36,620 nucleotides of DNA, taken from positions 1 to 36,620 of the IMG/VR virus record IMGVR_UViG_3300030430_001650, one strand, 5' to 3'. A program made the position numbers and the translations under genes. Shown one piece after another: positions 6,579-14,576 of the stretch. Every line of letters begins with the position of its first letter. Positions within the stretch are counted from its first letter, which is position 1. The notes beneath the pieces were generated by a model. It did no database searches, was not told the DNA's origin, and saw only the letters and a list, made by a program, of their open reading frames with translations. The stretch comes from a virus.

Positions 6579-9182
6579 ATGGTAAAGATAGAGAGTGGCG
6601 GCATAGCCGTTGAAAGGAGCGAAGAGGATTTAAAAACCATAGCCGGTATTTCTGCAAGAGGGAAAAAAAGAAGGAAGCAGGAAGAGATTATAAACGAATG
6701 GGCTGAGAAATATCTTGAACAAAATAATGTTGATAGAACAGATAAGGAATACATAAAACAAAGAAAATTATTTAGAGATGCGCTAATAAAAACATTGGAT
6801 GAGTTAGAAACAACTGAGGATGTTTTAGATGCAGTGAGTTTAGAAAATCAAATACAGAACTATTCCCAGAAACTAATGTTAGAGGATAATAGAGGTAGAG
6901 TGCTGGATGCTAGGTTTTTAGTTACCACTAGACTGCCTGAAGATTTCAAAATAAATGCTAGTAAAGAAGTTCAAAATAGAACAAAGAAACTCATAGAAAA
7001 CAGATTGGGGGCAGGTCTTTTCGAGTCTAATCCGATTTCAGAAGATAATCTTATGTTCATAATAGAACGAATAGAAGAACAAGATGTAGAACCAAAACAG
7101 AGGCAATTAAAATATCCTTTGGGCGAACTCATGGGAGCAGTTGATGTTTCTAAAGGTGAAACTAGAAAGGCTGTGTATAAGTTTTGGACTAGTGTTGTTA
7201 GAGAAAAAGAAGGTAAGTTTCTTAATGATTTGAAAGACTTAGGTATTCTTTTGAAGCAGTTAAACAATGAAGAGGCTAACAAATTCATTATTAGATATAA
7301 TTTAGAAAACGACCTAACTAAATTTGTTTACATAGCAGACTTCCCATTTACTGATATACTAGTAGCAGATGCAGGAGCAAGATTAGTTCTATTGATAATT
7401 AGACTAATGCAAACTCAAGGTCTCTATGATAAAATAACTGAAATAAAAGATACTCCAGAAGAAAGAGCAATAGAAGAAGATATTTCGGGTGGAAAGCAAG
7501 AGGCTATGGAGCAAGCCTTTCTAAATACGGTTGGGGGAGATAGTCAATATACTGGTGCTACTATTTCGGAAGATGAACTACAACAATCAATAGAAGAATT
7601 TGAAGAATTAGCCGGAGAAGGAGTCTATGCTAAATTTATGGAGCAGGCAAAATCAATTCCTTCTAAAGCAGACCCTCTTCTAGTTTGGGAAAATAGTAGA
7701 AACATAAAACTTGTAGCCATTATAGAAAAACACTATACTATCTTAAAGTCTTATTTGGAAAATGCTTTGGCACAAGATGACTTAACCATAAATGTAAGGC
7801 AAGACTTTGAAAGACTAATAGATGAATTGGAAGATACACTAACGGTAGAAGGAATAGAAGATAACCCCGACGGAACTAATTCAACATTTCCTTTTGCATT
7901 ACCTCTCTCTGTTTTGGCAGATAAGGCTTTTTACTCTACTTATGGCACAAGAGACTTTGTTGAAAAAAGCGGATTCTATCCTCTAAGAAGAAGCGATGGC
8001 GGAGACAGAGATAATATAGATTACTCTAAAAAAATAGACTATGATAATATTAATTTTATTAAAGATTTCTTTAATGATTTGTCGTCGTTAGTATTGGTTA
8101 GTGACCCAGACCAATTCCCTATGGGCGCAAGAGAAGCAGTTGGAACAAGGGCGACTAGAGGCCAAGGTAAAACTACTATTGATTTTAGAGATACAACGGC
8201 TGGCTCTGCTATTGGTTCTTATGTTAAAGATACTGCCTTTAAACCTAAACCACCTAAATTCAATGAAACCTTTAACGAAGCCGAGGCAAAAAGAGTTCTT
8301 AAAAAGTTCTTCAAATCTGCTGAGGAATATTACTACGAGCCTATGAATAGAGGTATGCTACCTGTTTCTGTCCCTTCTTTTTACAATGCTGTTGGTGGAA
8401 AGGTAGTTAAAGAAATAAATAAGTTACTAGGTAATAAGACTGGTATTACTAGTCCGTTTTTTAGAGGAAGTAGAAGATTTAGAAATATAAGTTCAGTAGA
8501 TTTTAGAAACATTATAGATTATTTAAGAGACTACCAAGACATTGACACTAATGTAAATGACCAACTTATTGCGTCGGGCAAAAGAGCCGCAACCTCTCTG
8601 AAGAAATTTGGAGTAGGAGATGATGATGCCTTTGGTTTTATTTCACTTTTATTGTTTAACATAATGGATGAAACACAAGACTTTTCTAAAAAGGATAGAA
8701 AAATAAAAGGAAAAACGATAGAAGATAGGGCTAATGAAACAAAAACGGGTAGTTCTTCATTTAAGTTAGATTTTATTAATACATTAGAGGAGAAACAAAG
8801 TCTATTTGCTGGAGGCGGCCAAGACGAAAGAGACAAAAGAGAAGCCTACTTTGAACTAATACAACTATTAAGAGATAGTGTTAAGCAAGATTCTCCTTTA
8901 ACTATCGGTAAAATGGTTAATAAAAAATTATTAAAAGCGCACGATGTTATAAGAAAATCTTTAGGAAAAGAAACCGTGTATGGATTCTTACCATTGACTT
9001 TTGATAACATAGATTTGGTAATAGAAAAAATGCACAAAGAAGAAAATTTGGATTTGAGTCATATGGAAGTAGAGAATATTGTTAAGTCAATTGATTCTCA
9101 TGAATCTATAGGTAGAGATTATGGCATAACTACTGACCATGTATATTTAATTAAGGCTAGATTTAGACAAAGAGTTTGGTAG
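6579..9182 (+). CDS. Large hypothetical protein with C-terminal HTH-like segment, 867 aa
   Basis: ATG at 6579 follows the previous TAG by one base. This is the longest protein in the window. It lacks the shared tag and is rich in charged residues, with predicted helices throughout and a possible coiled coil in the first 150 residues. The last 35 residues (about 833-865) look like a helix-turn-helix: a helix containing S-H-E-S-I-G-R-D-Y-G-I, then T-T-D-H-V-Y-L-I-K, ending in basic R and K. No enzyme motif is seen. It may work with the preceding 678-residue protein, given adjacency and similar character. Function unknown. Confidence 0.75.
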   Translation: MVKIESGGIAVERSEEDLKTIAGISARGKKRRKQEEIINEWAEKYLEQNNVDRTDKEYIKQRKLFRDALIKTLDELETTEDVLDAVSLENQIQNYSQKLMLEDNRGRVLDARFLVTTRLPEDFKINASKEVQNRTKKLIENRLGAGLFESNPISEDNLMFIIERIEEQDVEPKQRQLKYPLGELMGAVDVSKGETRKAVYKFWTSVVREKEGKFLNDLKDLGILLKQLNNEEANKFIIRYNLENDLTKFVYIADFPFTDILVADAGARLVLLIIRLMQTQGLYDKITEIKDTPEERAIEEDISGGKQEAMEQAFLNTVGGDSQYTGATISEDELQQSIEEFEELAGEGVYAKFMEQAKSIPSKADPLLVWENSRNIKLVAIIEKHYTILKSYLENALAQDDLTINVRQDFERLIDELEDTLTVEGIEDNPDGTNSTFPFALPLSVLADKAFYSTYGTRDFVEKSGFYPLRRSDGGDRDNIDYSKKIDYDNINFIKDFFNDLSSLVLVSDPDQFPMGAREAVGTRATRGQGKTTIDFRDTTAGSAIGSYVKDTAFKPKPPKFNETFNEAEAKRVLKKFFKSAEEYYYEPMNRGMLPVSVPSFYNAVGGKVVKEINKLLGNKTGITSPFFRGSRRFRNISSVDFRNIIDYLRDYQDIDTNVNDQLIASGKRAATSLKKFGVGDDDAFGFISLLLFNIMDETQDFSKKDRKIKGKTIEDRANETKTGSSSFKLDFINTLEEKQSLFAGGGQDERDKREAYFELIQLLRDSVKQDSPLTIGKMVNKKLLKAHDVIRKSLGKETVYGFLPLTFDNIDLVIEKMHKEENLDLSHMEVENIVKSIDSHESIGRDYGITTDHVYLIKARFRQRVW

Positions 9183-9190
9183 GGATAATT

Positions 9191-9694
9191 ATGCCGAAAG
9201 TTTTGGATGAGATTTTTTCTTTCGAGGAGATGAAAGAAAGATGGAATACTGATAATCCAAATGAACCTTATGTTAGAGCAGGCTCTCCTCCCTCTTTTTA
9301 TGATTTAAACAAATGGATTATTAGAGTTGATGATAATGATAAAACAATCTCTACTACTGGCTGGACAGAACATCCCGATTATGTAATAGTCGGGGGAACT
9401 CAATCTATTCAAGGTTCTCCTAGAGGACATATGAGTGACCTAGTTCCTTTTCGTGCTAAAGTCATACCCAATAAGCCCCTACTTGCTACATTTGTTAATG
9501 CGCCAAGTTGGATAGCGGCCAATGAAAAAACAGGTTGGCAGATAACAAATATAGAACCTAGCCTGTTAAACTCTATTCCTAAAAATATAATTAAAAAAAT
9601 AACGGATTATGCCGAAGAAAAAGGTGCGGCTTGGGGAATCAAACCGGCTGACAAGATAGAAAAATCTTGGCATTTAATTTTAAAGAGGTATTAA
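9191..9694 (+). CDS. GNAT-like acyltransferase with C-terminal tag, 167 aa
   Basis: ATG 9191 with GTAGGGA upstream is preferred over a TTG at 9176 inside the preceding gene. The central part resembles the GNAT acetyltransferase fold. It has a strand containing DYVIVGG and a turn-helix resembling the acyl-CoA-binding R/Q-x-x-G-x-G/A loop (GSPRGHMSDL). A later strand-helix N-A-P-S-W-I-A-A-N-E-K-T-G-W has the small-enzyme N...GW ending typical of the family. The last residues are KSWHLILKRY, a C-terminal copy of the shared tag. It ends one base before the large terminase gene. The substrate is unknown and catalytic competence uncertain; GNAT assignment is moderate. Confidence 0.55.
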   Translation: MPKVLDEIFSFEEMKERWNTDNPNEPYVRAGSPPSFYDLNKWIIRVDDNDKTISTTGWTEHPDYVIVGGTQSIQGSPRGHMSDLVPFRAKVIPNKPLLATFVNAPSWIAANEKTGWQITNIEPSLLNSIPKNIIKKITDYAEEKGAAWGIKPADKIEKSWHLILKRY

Positions 9695-9695
9695 T

Positions 9696-11117
9696 TTGGA
9701 TATAGAGGCGTTAAACTTTGAACATCAAATGGATATGGAGTTATCTAAAAACTCATTTCCATATTTCTTTCAAAATGTATTAGGTTGGGAGTTTGCTAAA
9801 CATCAAGAAGAGTGGTTAGAACTTATGAATGATACTCAAAGAACTGTTATCATTTGTTCAAGAGGTCACGGTAAATCAGTATTTATGCATGCTTGGGTAG
9901 TATGGAACTTGGTATTTCAAGAACCACCATATCAAATGCTATACATTTCTTCTAACCAAAAACAGACTATGGTTCATATGAGGGATATAGATAAACTATT
10001 CAATAATCCTTTACTTAAAAAATTCAAGCCGCCTAGAGGTTGGGCGATAGGAAATATTACATTGACTAATGGTAATCAAATCTTAGAGCGTTCTGTTGGT
10101 TCACAGATTCGTGGACTTCACCCGCAAGAAATTATCATTGACGACCCTCTAAAGGAGTTTAGTATAAGTGGTATTCAAAAGGTAACTGATTGGTTTTATG
10201 GCGATATGATACCGACACTTCATCATTCAGCATCGCTAAGAGTTATTGGAACTCCATTTAGTTATACCGATATTTATGCTCAACTATCAGAAAATCCTGC
10301 ATACACTCTTAGAACATATCCATGCCTTAATGCTCTTAATGAACCGCTATGGCCTAATAGATGGGATTATGATTCTCTTATGGCTAGAAAAGCAGAGGTA
10401 GGTAGTTTGATGTTTACTAGAGAATATATGTGTGTTCCCATATCAACAGGAACTTCTCTCTTTAATCCCGAATATCTAGAGGCCGCTAAAAATAGCAGTT
10501 TAGTTCTAAAACCACATAGAAGAGAGGGCTACAAATATTATGTTGGTATTGACCCTGCTATTTCCACTGATGGAGATTACAATGTAATTACAGTAATCGA
10601 GATGGATGAAGAAGAAAATAAATCAATAGTTTATGTAGATAGGGCAAAAAATGTAGAGTTCAGAGAAAACATACAAAAGGTAAAACTAATCAATCAGGTG
10701 TTTAGACCGGAAGTAATACTGTTTGAAACAAACACTTTCGCTAAATCATTTACACAAGAATTGCGACAGGTTGCAGATTTAAATCTATATGATTTTAATA
10801 CTACTAGAAAAAAGAAACAAGAAATAATTCTTAATCTACAAATGAGTTTAGAAAATAATAAGGTTAATTTTCCTTATGGTAATGAAGAAAGTAGAAGAGT
10901 TACTTCAACATTGATAGAAGAATTATCTATGTTTGCTATTACTGAAAGAGGTAAGTTTGAGGGTGTAGGGGCGCATGACGATATGGTTATGAGCCTAGCC
11001 TTAGCGAATGCGGCCACTTACCAAATATCAGATAAATTCATACTATTAGATAATATGGGACTATTTGACGACCCTAAACCAACAAGAAACAACGGACTAC
11101 TTGGATTAAACTTTTGA
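9696..11117 (+). CDS. terL: Terminase large subunit (packaging ATPase/nuclease)
   Basis: This 473-residue protein has the full large-terminase architecture. The Walker A-type loop is SRGHGKS at residues 55-61 and Walker B is EIIIDD at 145-150. The RNase H-like nuclease follows, with D286 (VGIDPA), E344 (FETN) and the acidic pair D428/D429 (AHDDMVMSLAL). It drives genome translocation into the prohead and cuts the concatemer. TTG at 9696 is the start, one base after the GNAT-like gene. No intein interrupts it, although a LAGLIDADG gene lies directly downstream. It has no shared tag, as expected for a motor that docks outside the portal. Confidence 0.95.
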   Translation: MDIEALNFEHQMDMELSKNSFPYFFQNVLGWEFAKHQEEWLELMNDTQRTVIICSRGHGKSVFMHAWVVWNLVFQEPPYQMLYISSNQKQTMVHMRDIDKLFNNPLLKKFKPPRGWAIGNITLTNGNQILERSVGSQIRGLHPQEIIIDDPLKEFSISGIQKVTDWFYGDMIPTLHHSASLRVIGTPFSYTDIYAQLSENPAYTLRTYPCLNALNEPLWPNRWDYDSLMARKAEVGSLMFTREYMCVPISTGTSLFNPEYLEAAKNSSLVLKPHRREGYKYYVGIDPAISTDGDYNVITVIEMDEEENKSIVYVDRAKNVEFRENIQKVKLINQVFRPEVILFETNTFAKSFTQELRQVADLNLYDFNTTRKKKQEIILNLQMSLENNKVNFPYGNEESRRVTSTLIEELSMFAITERGKFEGVGAHDDMVMSLALANAATYQISDKFILLDNMGLFDDPKPTRNNGLLGLNF

Positions 11118-11126
11118 GGAATAAAT

Positions 11127-12485
11127 ATGAATCTAACAGTCGAAGAACTAGAAGAAGCCGAAGAACAGTTTGGTAGACTAAAAGAATTGAATGAAGAAGA
11201 GGATGAAATCGTAAGTAATTTACCTGAAAGTATAACAATTAAAAGTTTAGTATCAAAGGATTATGTAATGTCAGAAGTAGATGAATTGGCACTGATTTCT
11301 AAAACATATTCTATCAATGCCAGTGAAGCAAGAAAGATGCTAGATGTTTTTCCAAAACAATATATTATTCATGAGCAAACTGTTCCAGAACTCGTTAAGA
11401 AAATGAGAAACAATCGTAGAGAATTAAAAGGAAGTCTTAGAGAAAATATGTCTAAGGCTATTGATGTGGTAATAGATGCTTATAGTGAGCATTTAGAGAA
11501 ATCAATTGATAGTATCTTTTGGTTAGCACCTTACAAACAACCTTTTAGGAAAATGAGATTTACTGAAAAAGATTTATCGAGACTAAATAAAATGAAAGAT
11601 ATTAAGTCTAGAAGAGGCATAGTAGATTCGCTTTGTAAATACTGGGAGGCTGAATTAGATAGAGAAGGAATGGCTTATTCAAAAGAATATAGTAAATTAT
11701 CTAAGGAAATGTCGCAAGCAAAAAAAGAATTTAGGGAGTGTCTTAAAGCAGTAAAGACTCAGACTCTAAACAAAAGCAAAAAAGAAAGACAACTAGAGTT
11801 TATTGAAAATACTATAACAAAACACCAAGGCATTACTGCTAAGGGCATACATGAAAAGATGCCTGTTGATATGTTTAACATAACAAACCCAAATATGATT
11901 TCTAAGACAATAAGAAAGTTAGATGTTGCTTCATACAATGGTTCTTACTACAAAGTCCCATCTCTTATCAAAAAGAATATTTGGGCTTATACTGCCGCAT
12001 TTATTGATTCGGATGGCTATATTACTTTAGATAGAAATATGAATCCTAGAGTCGGACTAGTTGCTACTGGTGAAAGAGGAAAGGTATTCATGAAAGAAAT
12101 GCACAAGTCAATAGGATTTGGTCGTATGCACTTAGACCAAAAATCACCACAAGATACTAGACTAATTAATCGCTTAAACTTTTATTCTCAGGCAGATGTT
12201 AGTGAACTACTAACAAAATGTTTACCTCATTTTAGGTTGAAGAAAGGCAACGCTGAACTATTATTAGAATTGATACGCATGAAAAAATCCTACAAGAAGG
12301 CTGATTGGTATAAACAACGGTGCGATGAAATTTTTAAACTAATGAAATGGGAAAATCATAAAGACCATGTTGGTTTTGATTGGCTAAAAGAAGGAATCTA
12401 TTTAGATGACATACAGAAATACAAGGACAATTGTAAAATGTCAGTAATGGATGAACTAGAAAACATAGGAGGAATCTTGGTTTGA
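11127..12485 (+). CDS. LAGLIDADG homing endonuclease-like protein with long N-terminal extension, 452 aa
   Basis: The C-terminal half carries one LAGLIDADG-type helix (Y-T-A-A-F-I-D-S-D-G-Y-I, residues about 288-299) followed by the usual strands and a second half (LTKCLPHF...KKGNAELLLEL) typical of a compact LAGLIDADG fold. A winged-helix-like segment at about 222-278 precedes it. The first 220 residues are acidic and helical and match no endonuclease domain I know. The gene stands alone between the large terminase and a micro-gene. A mobile homing enzyme is the simplest reading; the long extension also allows a domesticated role in genome processing. Confidence 0.75.
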   Translation: MNLTVEELEEAEEQFGRLKELNEEEDEIVSNLPESITIKSLVSKDYVMSEVDELALISKTYSINASEARKMLDVFPKQYIIHEQTVPELVKKMRNNRRELKGSLRENMSKAIDVVIDAYSEHLEKSIDSIFWLAPYKQPFRKMRFTEKDLSRLNKMKDIKSRRGIVDSLCKYWEAELDREGMAYSKEYSKLSKEMSQAKKEFRECLKAVKTQTLNKSKKERQLEFIENTITKHQGITAKGIHEKMPVDMFNITNPNMISKTIRKLDVASYNGSYYKVPSLIKKNIWAYTAAFIDSDGYITLDRNMNPRVGLVATGERGKVFMKEMHKSIGFGRMHLDQKSPQDTRLINRLNFYSQADVSELLTKCLPHFRLKKGNAELLLELIRMKKSYKKADWYKQRCDEIFKLMKWENHKDHVGFDWLKEGIYLDDIQKYKDNCKMSVMDELENIGGILV

Positions 12486-12628
12486 ATTTAATCGAGTGGG
12501 TGAGATATAAACAATCCACACAATTCAAGTATTTTGGATGCTGTTACATAGCAGATATAGCGTATGCGTTTGGATTTTGTAAAGAGTGTTGGATAAAAGA
12601 AGGTAAACCAATGGAGGTAAAAATATGA
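12482..12628 (+). CDS. Cysteine-rich micro-protein, 48 aa
   Basis: A TTG at 12482, overlapping the previous TGA, opens a 48-codon frame that ends at 12628, overlapping the next ATG (ATGA). Both overlaps match the packing style of this genome. The peptide has C20-C21 and C33-x2-C36, which could bind a metal ion, and is aromatic-rich (Y, F, W). No family is recognised. The coding call rests on the overlaps and the cysteine pattern. Confidence 0.45.
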   Translation: MNLIEWVRYKQSTQFKYFGCCYIADIAYAFGFCKECWIKEGKPMEVKI

Positions 12629-12837
12629 GTTGGCAAGAAGTATTGAAAAAGAAAAAGCGAAAGCGAAAATCAACTGTTAATCAGTCGGGTAATTATACTA
12701 AACCCGCTATGCGTAGAAGAATATTCAATAGAATAAAAAGAGGAACTAAGGGTGGTGCGGCAGGTCAATGGTCTGCAAGAAAAGCACAAATGTTGGCTCA
12801 AGCATATAAAAGGGCTGGTGGTGGCTATAAGAATTAA
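12625..12837 (+). CDS. Tagged small basic protein with GQWSARKAQ motif, 70 aa
   Basis: It begins MSWQEVLKKKKRKRK (tag running into a basic patch), with ATGGAGG upstream. The body has the signature P-A-M-R-R-R-I...GGAAGQWSARKAQ...YKRAGGGYK. I know this signature from small basic proteins of other tailed phages and giant viruses, where it normally stands without this tag; that recollection is unchecked. The net charge is strongly positive, which suits binding to packaged DNA. It is the first of eight consecutive genes that all carry a tag copy, up to 15480. Confidence 0.8.
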   Translation: MSWQEVLKKKKRKRKSTVNQSGNYTKPAMRRRIFNRIKRGTKGGAAGQWSARKAQMLAQAYKRAGGGYKN

Positions 12838-13102
12838 TTGGCGTAATATCCTTAAAGCCAAAACAAAAAGGCAACGGGATTTATCCACATGGACTGATGA
12901 GGATTGGGGAAGTGCTGAACAGCATAGAGCCAAAGATAAGGGTAAAAAACCTAAATCTAAAACTAAAGGAAGATATATGCCAAGAGCAACTTACAAAAGA
13001 ACAGATAAAAAAACTCTAAGGTATCAAGATGCTAAGAAAAGAAAAGGCCGAAAGAAAGGAAAACAGCATGTTCCAACAGGAAAAAAGTTTAGTCAAAAGT
13101 GA
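12833..13102 (+). CDS. Tagged small basic protein, probable ATT start, 89 aa
   Basis: No ATG, GTG or TTG lies in frame next to the tag. The frame reads ATT-AAT-TGG at 12833, giving (M)NWRNILKAK, and GGTGG lies just upstream as a ribosome binding site. An in-frame reading from 12752 would need a long extension inside the previous gene. The protein is very basic and ends with R-Y-Q-D-A-K-K-R-K-G-R-K-K-G-K-Q-H-V-P-T-G, resembling a small-protein family seen in other phages (recollection). A tryptophan/acid patch (STWTDEDWG) is at about residues 18-26. The role is probably nucleic-acid binding. Confidence 0.65.
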   Translation: MNWRNILKAKTKRQRDLSTWTDEDWGSAEQHRAKDKGKKPKSKTKGRYMPRATYKRTDKKTLRYQDAKKRKGRKKGKQHVPTGKKFSQK

Positions 13103-13107
13103 TTAAA

Positions 13108-13596
13108 ATGTCTTGGCTAAATGTAATCAAACAAACAGCAATAGTTGGCAGAATGGCCACTAATGCTAATCTTTGGTTACAAAGAAAGGGAACTAAACAA
13201 AATATAGGTAATGTCTTTACATCTAAACCTCAAAATCTTTCTTCAATACCAATACAAGTTCCACAGGAAAAATTCCAAGAGTATTATAATTTTCTTGCTG
13301 AATTTTATGCTGATGGTAGATGGTTTGAATTATCACAAGGTAGTTTACAACAAGCGATTACTAATGGAATAGTTGAAAATGTTTTGAAAGATTTTGAAAG
13401 GGGAAAATATACACAGCGTAGAAAATATTCCGATAAATTAGATGAAGGAACAGAAGCCATGTTTCAAAAAACAATAAAGATGATGAAACTAACTGGCGAG
13501 TTGTTAATGACTGGTAGTAGAAAAAGAATCAGAGAAGGTAGAAATATGCTTAGATATGCTAAAGATTTAGAACAATCTTTTGATAGAGGCAGGTGA
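13108..13596 (+). CDS. Tagged basic helical protein, 162 aa
   Basis: ATG 13108 gives MSWLNVIKQ (shared tag). The GTGATT of the preceding stop region acts as ribosome binding site, with the previous TGA inside it. A GTG at 13099 is possible but would put residues before the tag. The protein is mainly helical with basic patches (KYTQRRKYSDKL and SRKRIREGRNMLRYAKDL). No family or catalytic motif is recognised. Context suggests a packaged or head-associated protein. Confidence 0.75.
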   Translation: MSWLNVIKQTAIVGRMATNANLWLQRKGTKQNIGNVFTSKPQNLSSIPIQVPQEKFQEYYNFLAEFYADGRWFELSQGSLQQAITNGIVENVLKDFERGKYTQRRKYSDKLDEGTEAMFQKTIKMMKLTGELLMTGSRKRIREGRNMLRYAKDLEQSFDRGR

Positions 13597-13602
13597 TTAA
13601 CT

Positions 13603-13911
13603 ATGAACTGGATTAGCATTTTAAAATCTTCTAATTTTTTAAGCAAGCATTTTAAAAAAGTTAAGAAGTCTTTGATACAAACAGTTGAAGAAATACCTAC
13701 AGGTCAAATGTTTAATTTAAAGGATAAAAAATTTATTGATAAGTTCATACAGAATATGAAAATAAATAATGTTCCTCCAAGTATTTTTAGAAATAGAAGG
13801 TCAGTATATTCTAAACTTAATAATTGGATGGGTCTAGTAGGAATGCGTATAGTGGTAGGGGCTAATATTGCTGAAAGACATAAAAAAACTACTGAATTTA
13901 CTAGAAAGTGA
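13603..13911 (+). CDS. Tagged basic protein, 102 aa
   Basis: ATG 13603 gives MNWISILKSS (shared tag). The ribosome binding site AGGTGATT includes the previous gene's TGA. The rest is basic, with helices around residues 12-30 and a conserved-looking F-I-D-K-F-I-Q-N-M-K-I-N-N-V-P-P-S-I-F segment. A short hydrophobic stretch (GLVGMRIVVGANIA) at about 77-90 is too short and polar for a confident membrane call. No family is recognised. Confidence 0.75.
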   Translation: MNWISILKSSNFLSKHFKKVKKSLIQTVEEIPTGQMFNLKDKKFIDKFIQNMKINNVPPSIFRNRRSVYSKLNNWMGLVGMRIVVGANIAERHKKTTEFTRK

Positions 13912-13916
13912 TTACT

Positions 13917-14372
13917 ATGCCTATTACTAAAAAGAAAGATGGTTATTATTGGGGTTCTAGAGGGCCATTTAAAACAAGAAAGAAAGCGGTTCAAGTCGCT
14001 CAAGCGGCTTATGCTAGCGGTTATGTCAAGAAGAGTTGGCAAGATATGTTAAAGAAAGACCCAAAGAAAGGAACTGGTAAAAAACCAAAGGGTTCTGCTA
14101 GAAGGCTATATACAGATGAGAATCCAAAAGATACTGTTCCTGTAAAATTTAGAACAGCACAAGATGTAAGAGAAACCTTCTCAAGTTCTGCGTTTAAAGA
14201 TAAATCTCACAAAAGACAATCACAAATAATTAATTTAGTAGAACAAAGAGCGAGAGTTGCGGCTAGAAGGGCTAAAGACCCCGAAGCAAAGAAGAGACTA
14301 AATTCGGCACATAAAGTAGCATTAGCAAGAAAAGAATCAAGTAAGCGAAAAACAAAGAGGATGAAAGCATGA
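13917..14372 (+). CDS. Basic two-part protein with internal tag, 151 aa
   Basis: ATG 13917 is preferred over the GTG at 13908, since the GTGATTACT stretch serves as ribosome binding site. Residues 1-36 form a small domain (D-G-Y-Y-W-G-S-R-G-P-F-K-T-R-K-K-A) seen as a short stand-alone unit in other phages, by recollection. The shared tag follows internally (KSWQDMLKKD, about residues 39-48). Then comes a strongly basic helical domain with H-K-R-Q-S-Q-I-I and R-V-A-A-R-R-A-K-D-P-E-A-K-K-R-L. The layout looks like an extra domain fused in front of a once N-terminally tagged protein. It probably binds nucleic acid. Confidence 0.75.
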   Translation: MPITKKKDGYYWGSRGPFKTRKKAVQVAQAAYASGYVKKSWQDMLKKDPKKGTGKKPKGSARRLYTDENPKDTVPVKFRTAQDVRETFSSSAFKDKSHKRQSQIINLVEQRARVAARRAKDPEAKKRLNSAHKVALARKESSKRKTKRMKA

Positions 14373-14572
14373 CATGGAAAGACATAATAAAACAAGACAT
14401 AAAAGCAAAAATACTCGCTGAAATTAAAAAAGAAGGCGGGGCATTAGGTATGAAAAATCTAAAACAATTTGGTGAAGAAGCAGAAATAAAACGAGCCTTA
14501 GCCGAATTAGAAAAAGACGGTAAGATATTCATGCATAAAGATGGAGATATTTATACTCATAAACCAAAGTGA
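14369..14572 (+). CDS. Tagged small winged-helix-like protein, 67 aa
   Basis: It begins MTWKDIIKQD (shared tag) with a 4-base overlap to the previous gene and GAGGATG upstream. The remaining 55 residues look like a compact winged helix: helix KAKILAEIKK, helix IKRALAELEKDGKI, then a beta wing FMHKDGDIYTH. DNA binding is a reasonable guess from the fold. Its TGA sits in the ribosome binding site of the next gene. Confidence 0.75.
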   Translation: MTWKDIIKQDIKAKILAEIKKEGGALGMKNLKQFGEEAEIKRALAELEKDGKIFMHKDGDIYTHKPK

Positions 14573-14576
14573 TATA

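Noticed and set aside
8101-8346. Small + strand frame inside the 867-residue gene
   Set aside because: It lies within a longer, coherent frame and has no ribosome binding site or overlap pattern of its own.
9696-12485. Intein in the large terminase, suggested by the nearby LAGLIDADG gene
   Set aside because: The terminase motifs are in one unbroken frame, and the LAGLIDADG gene has its own start after the stop.
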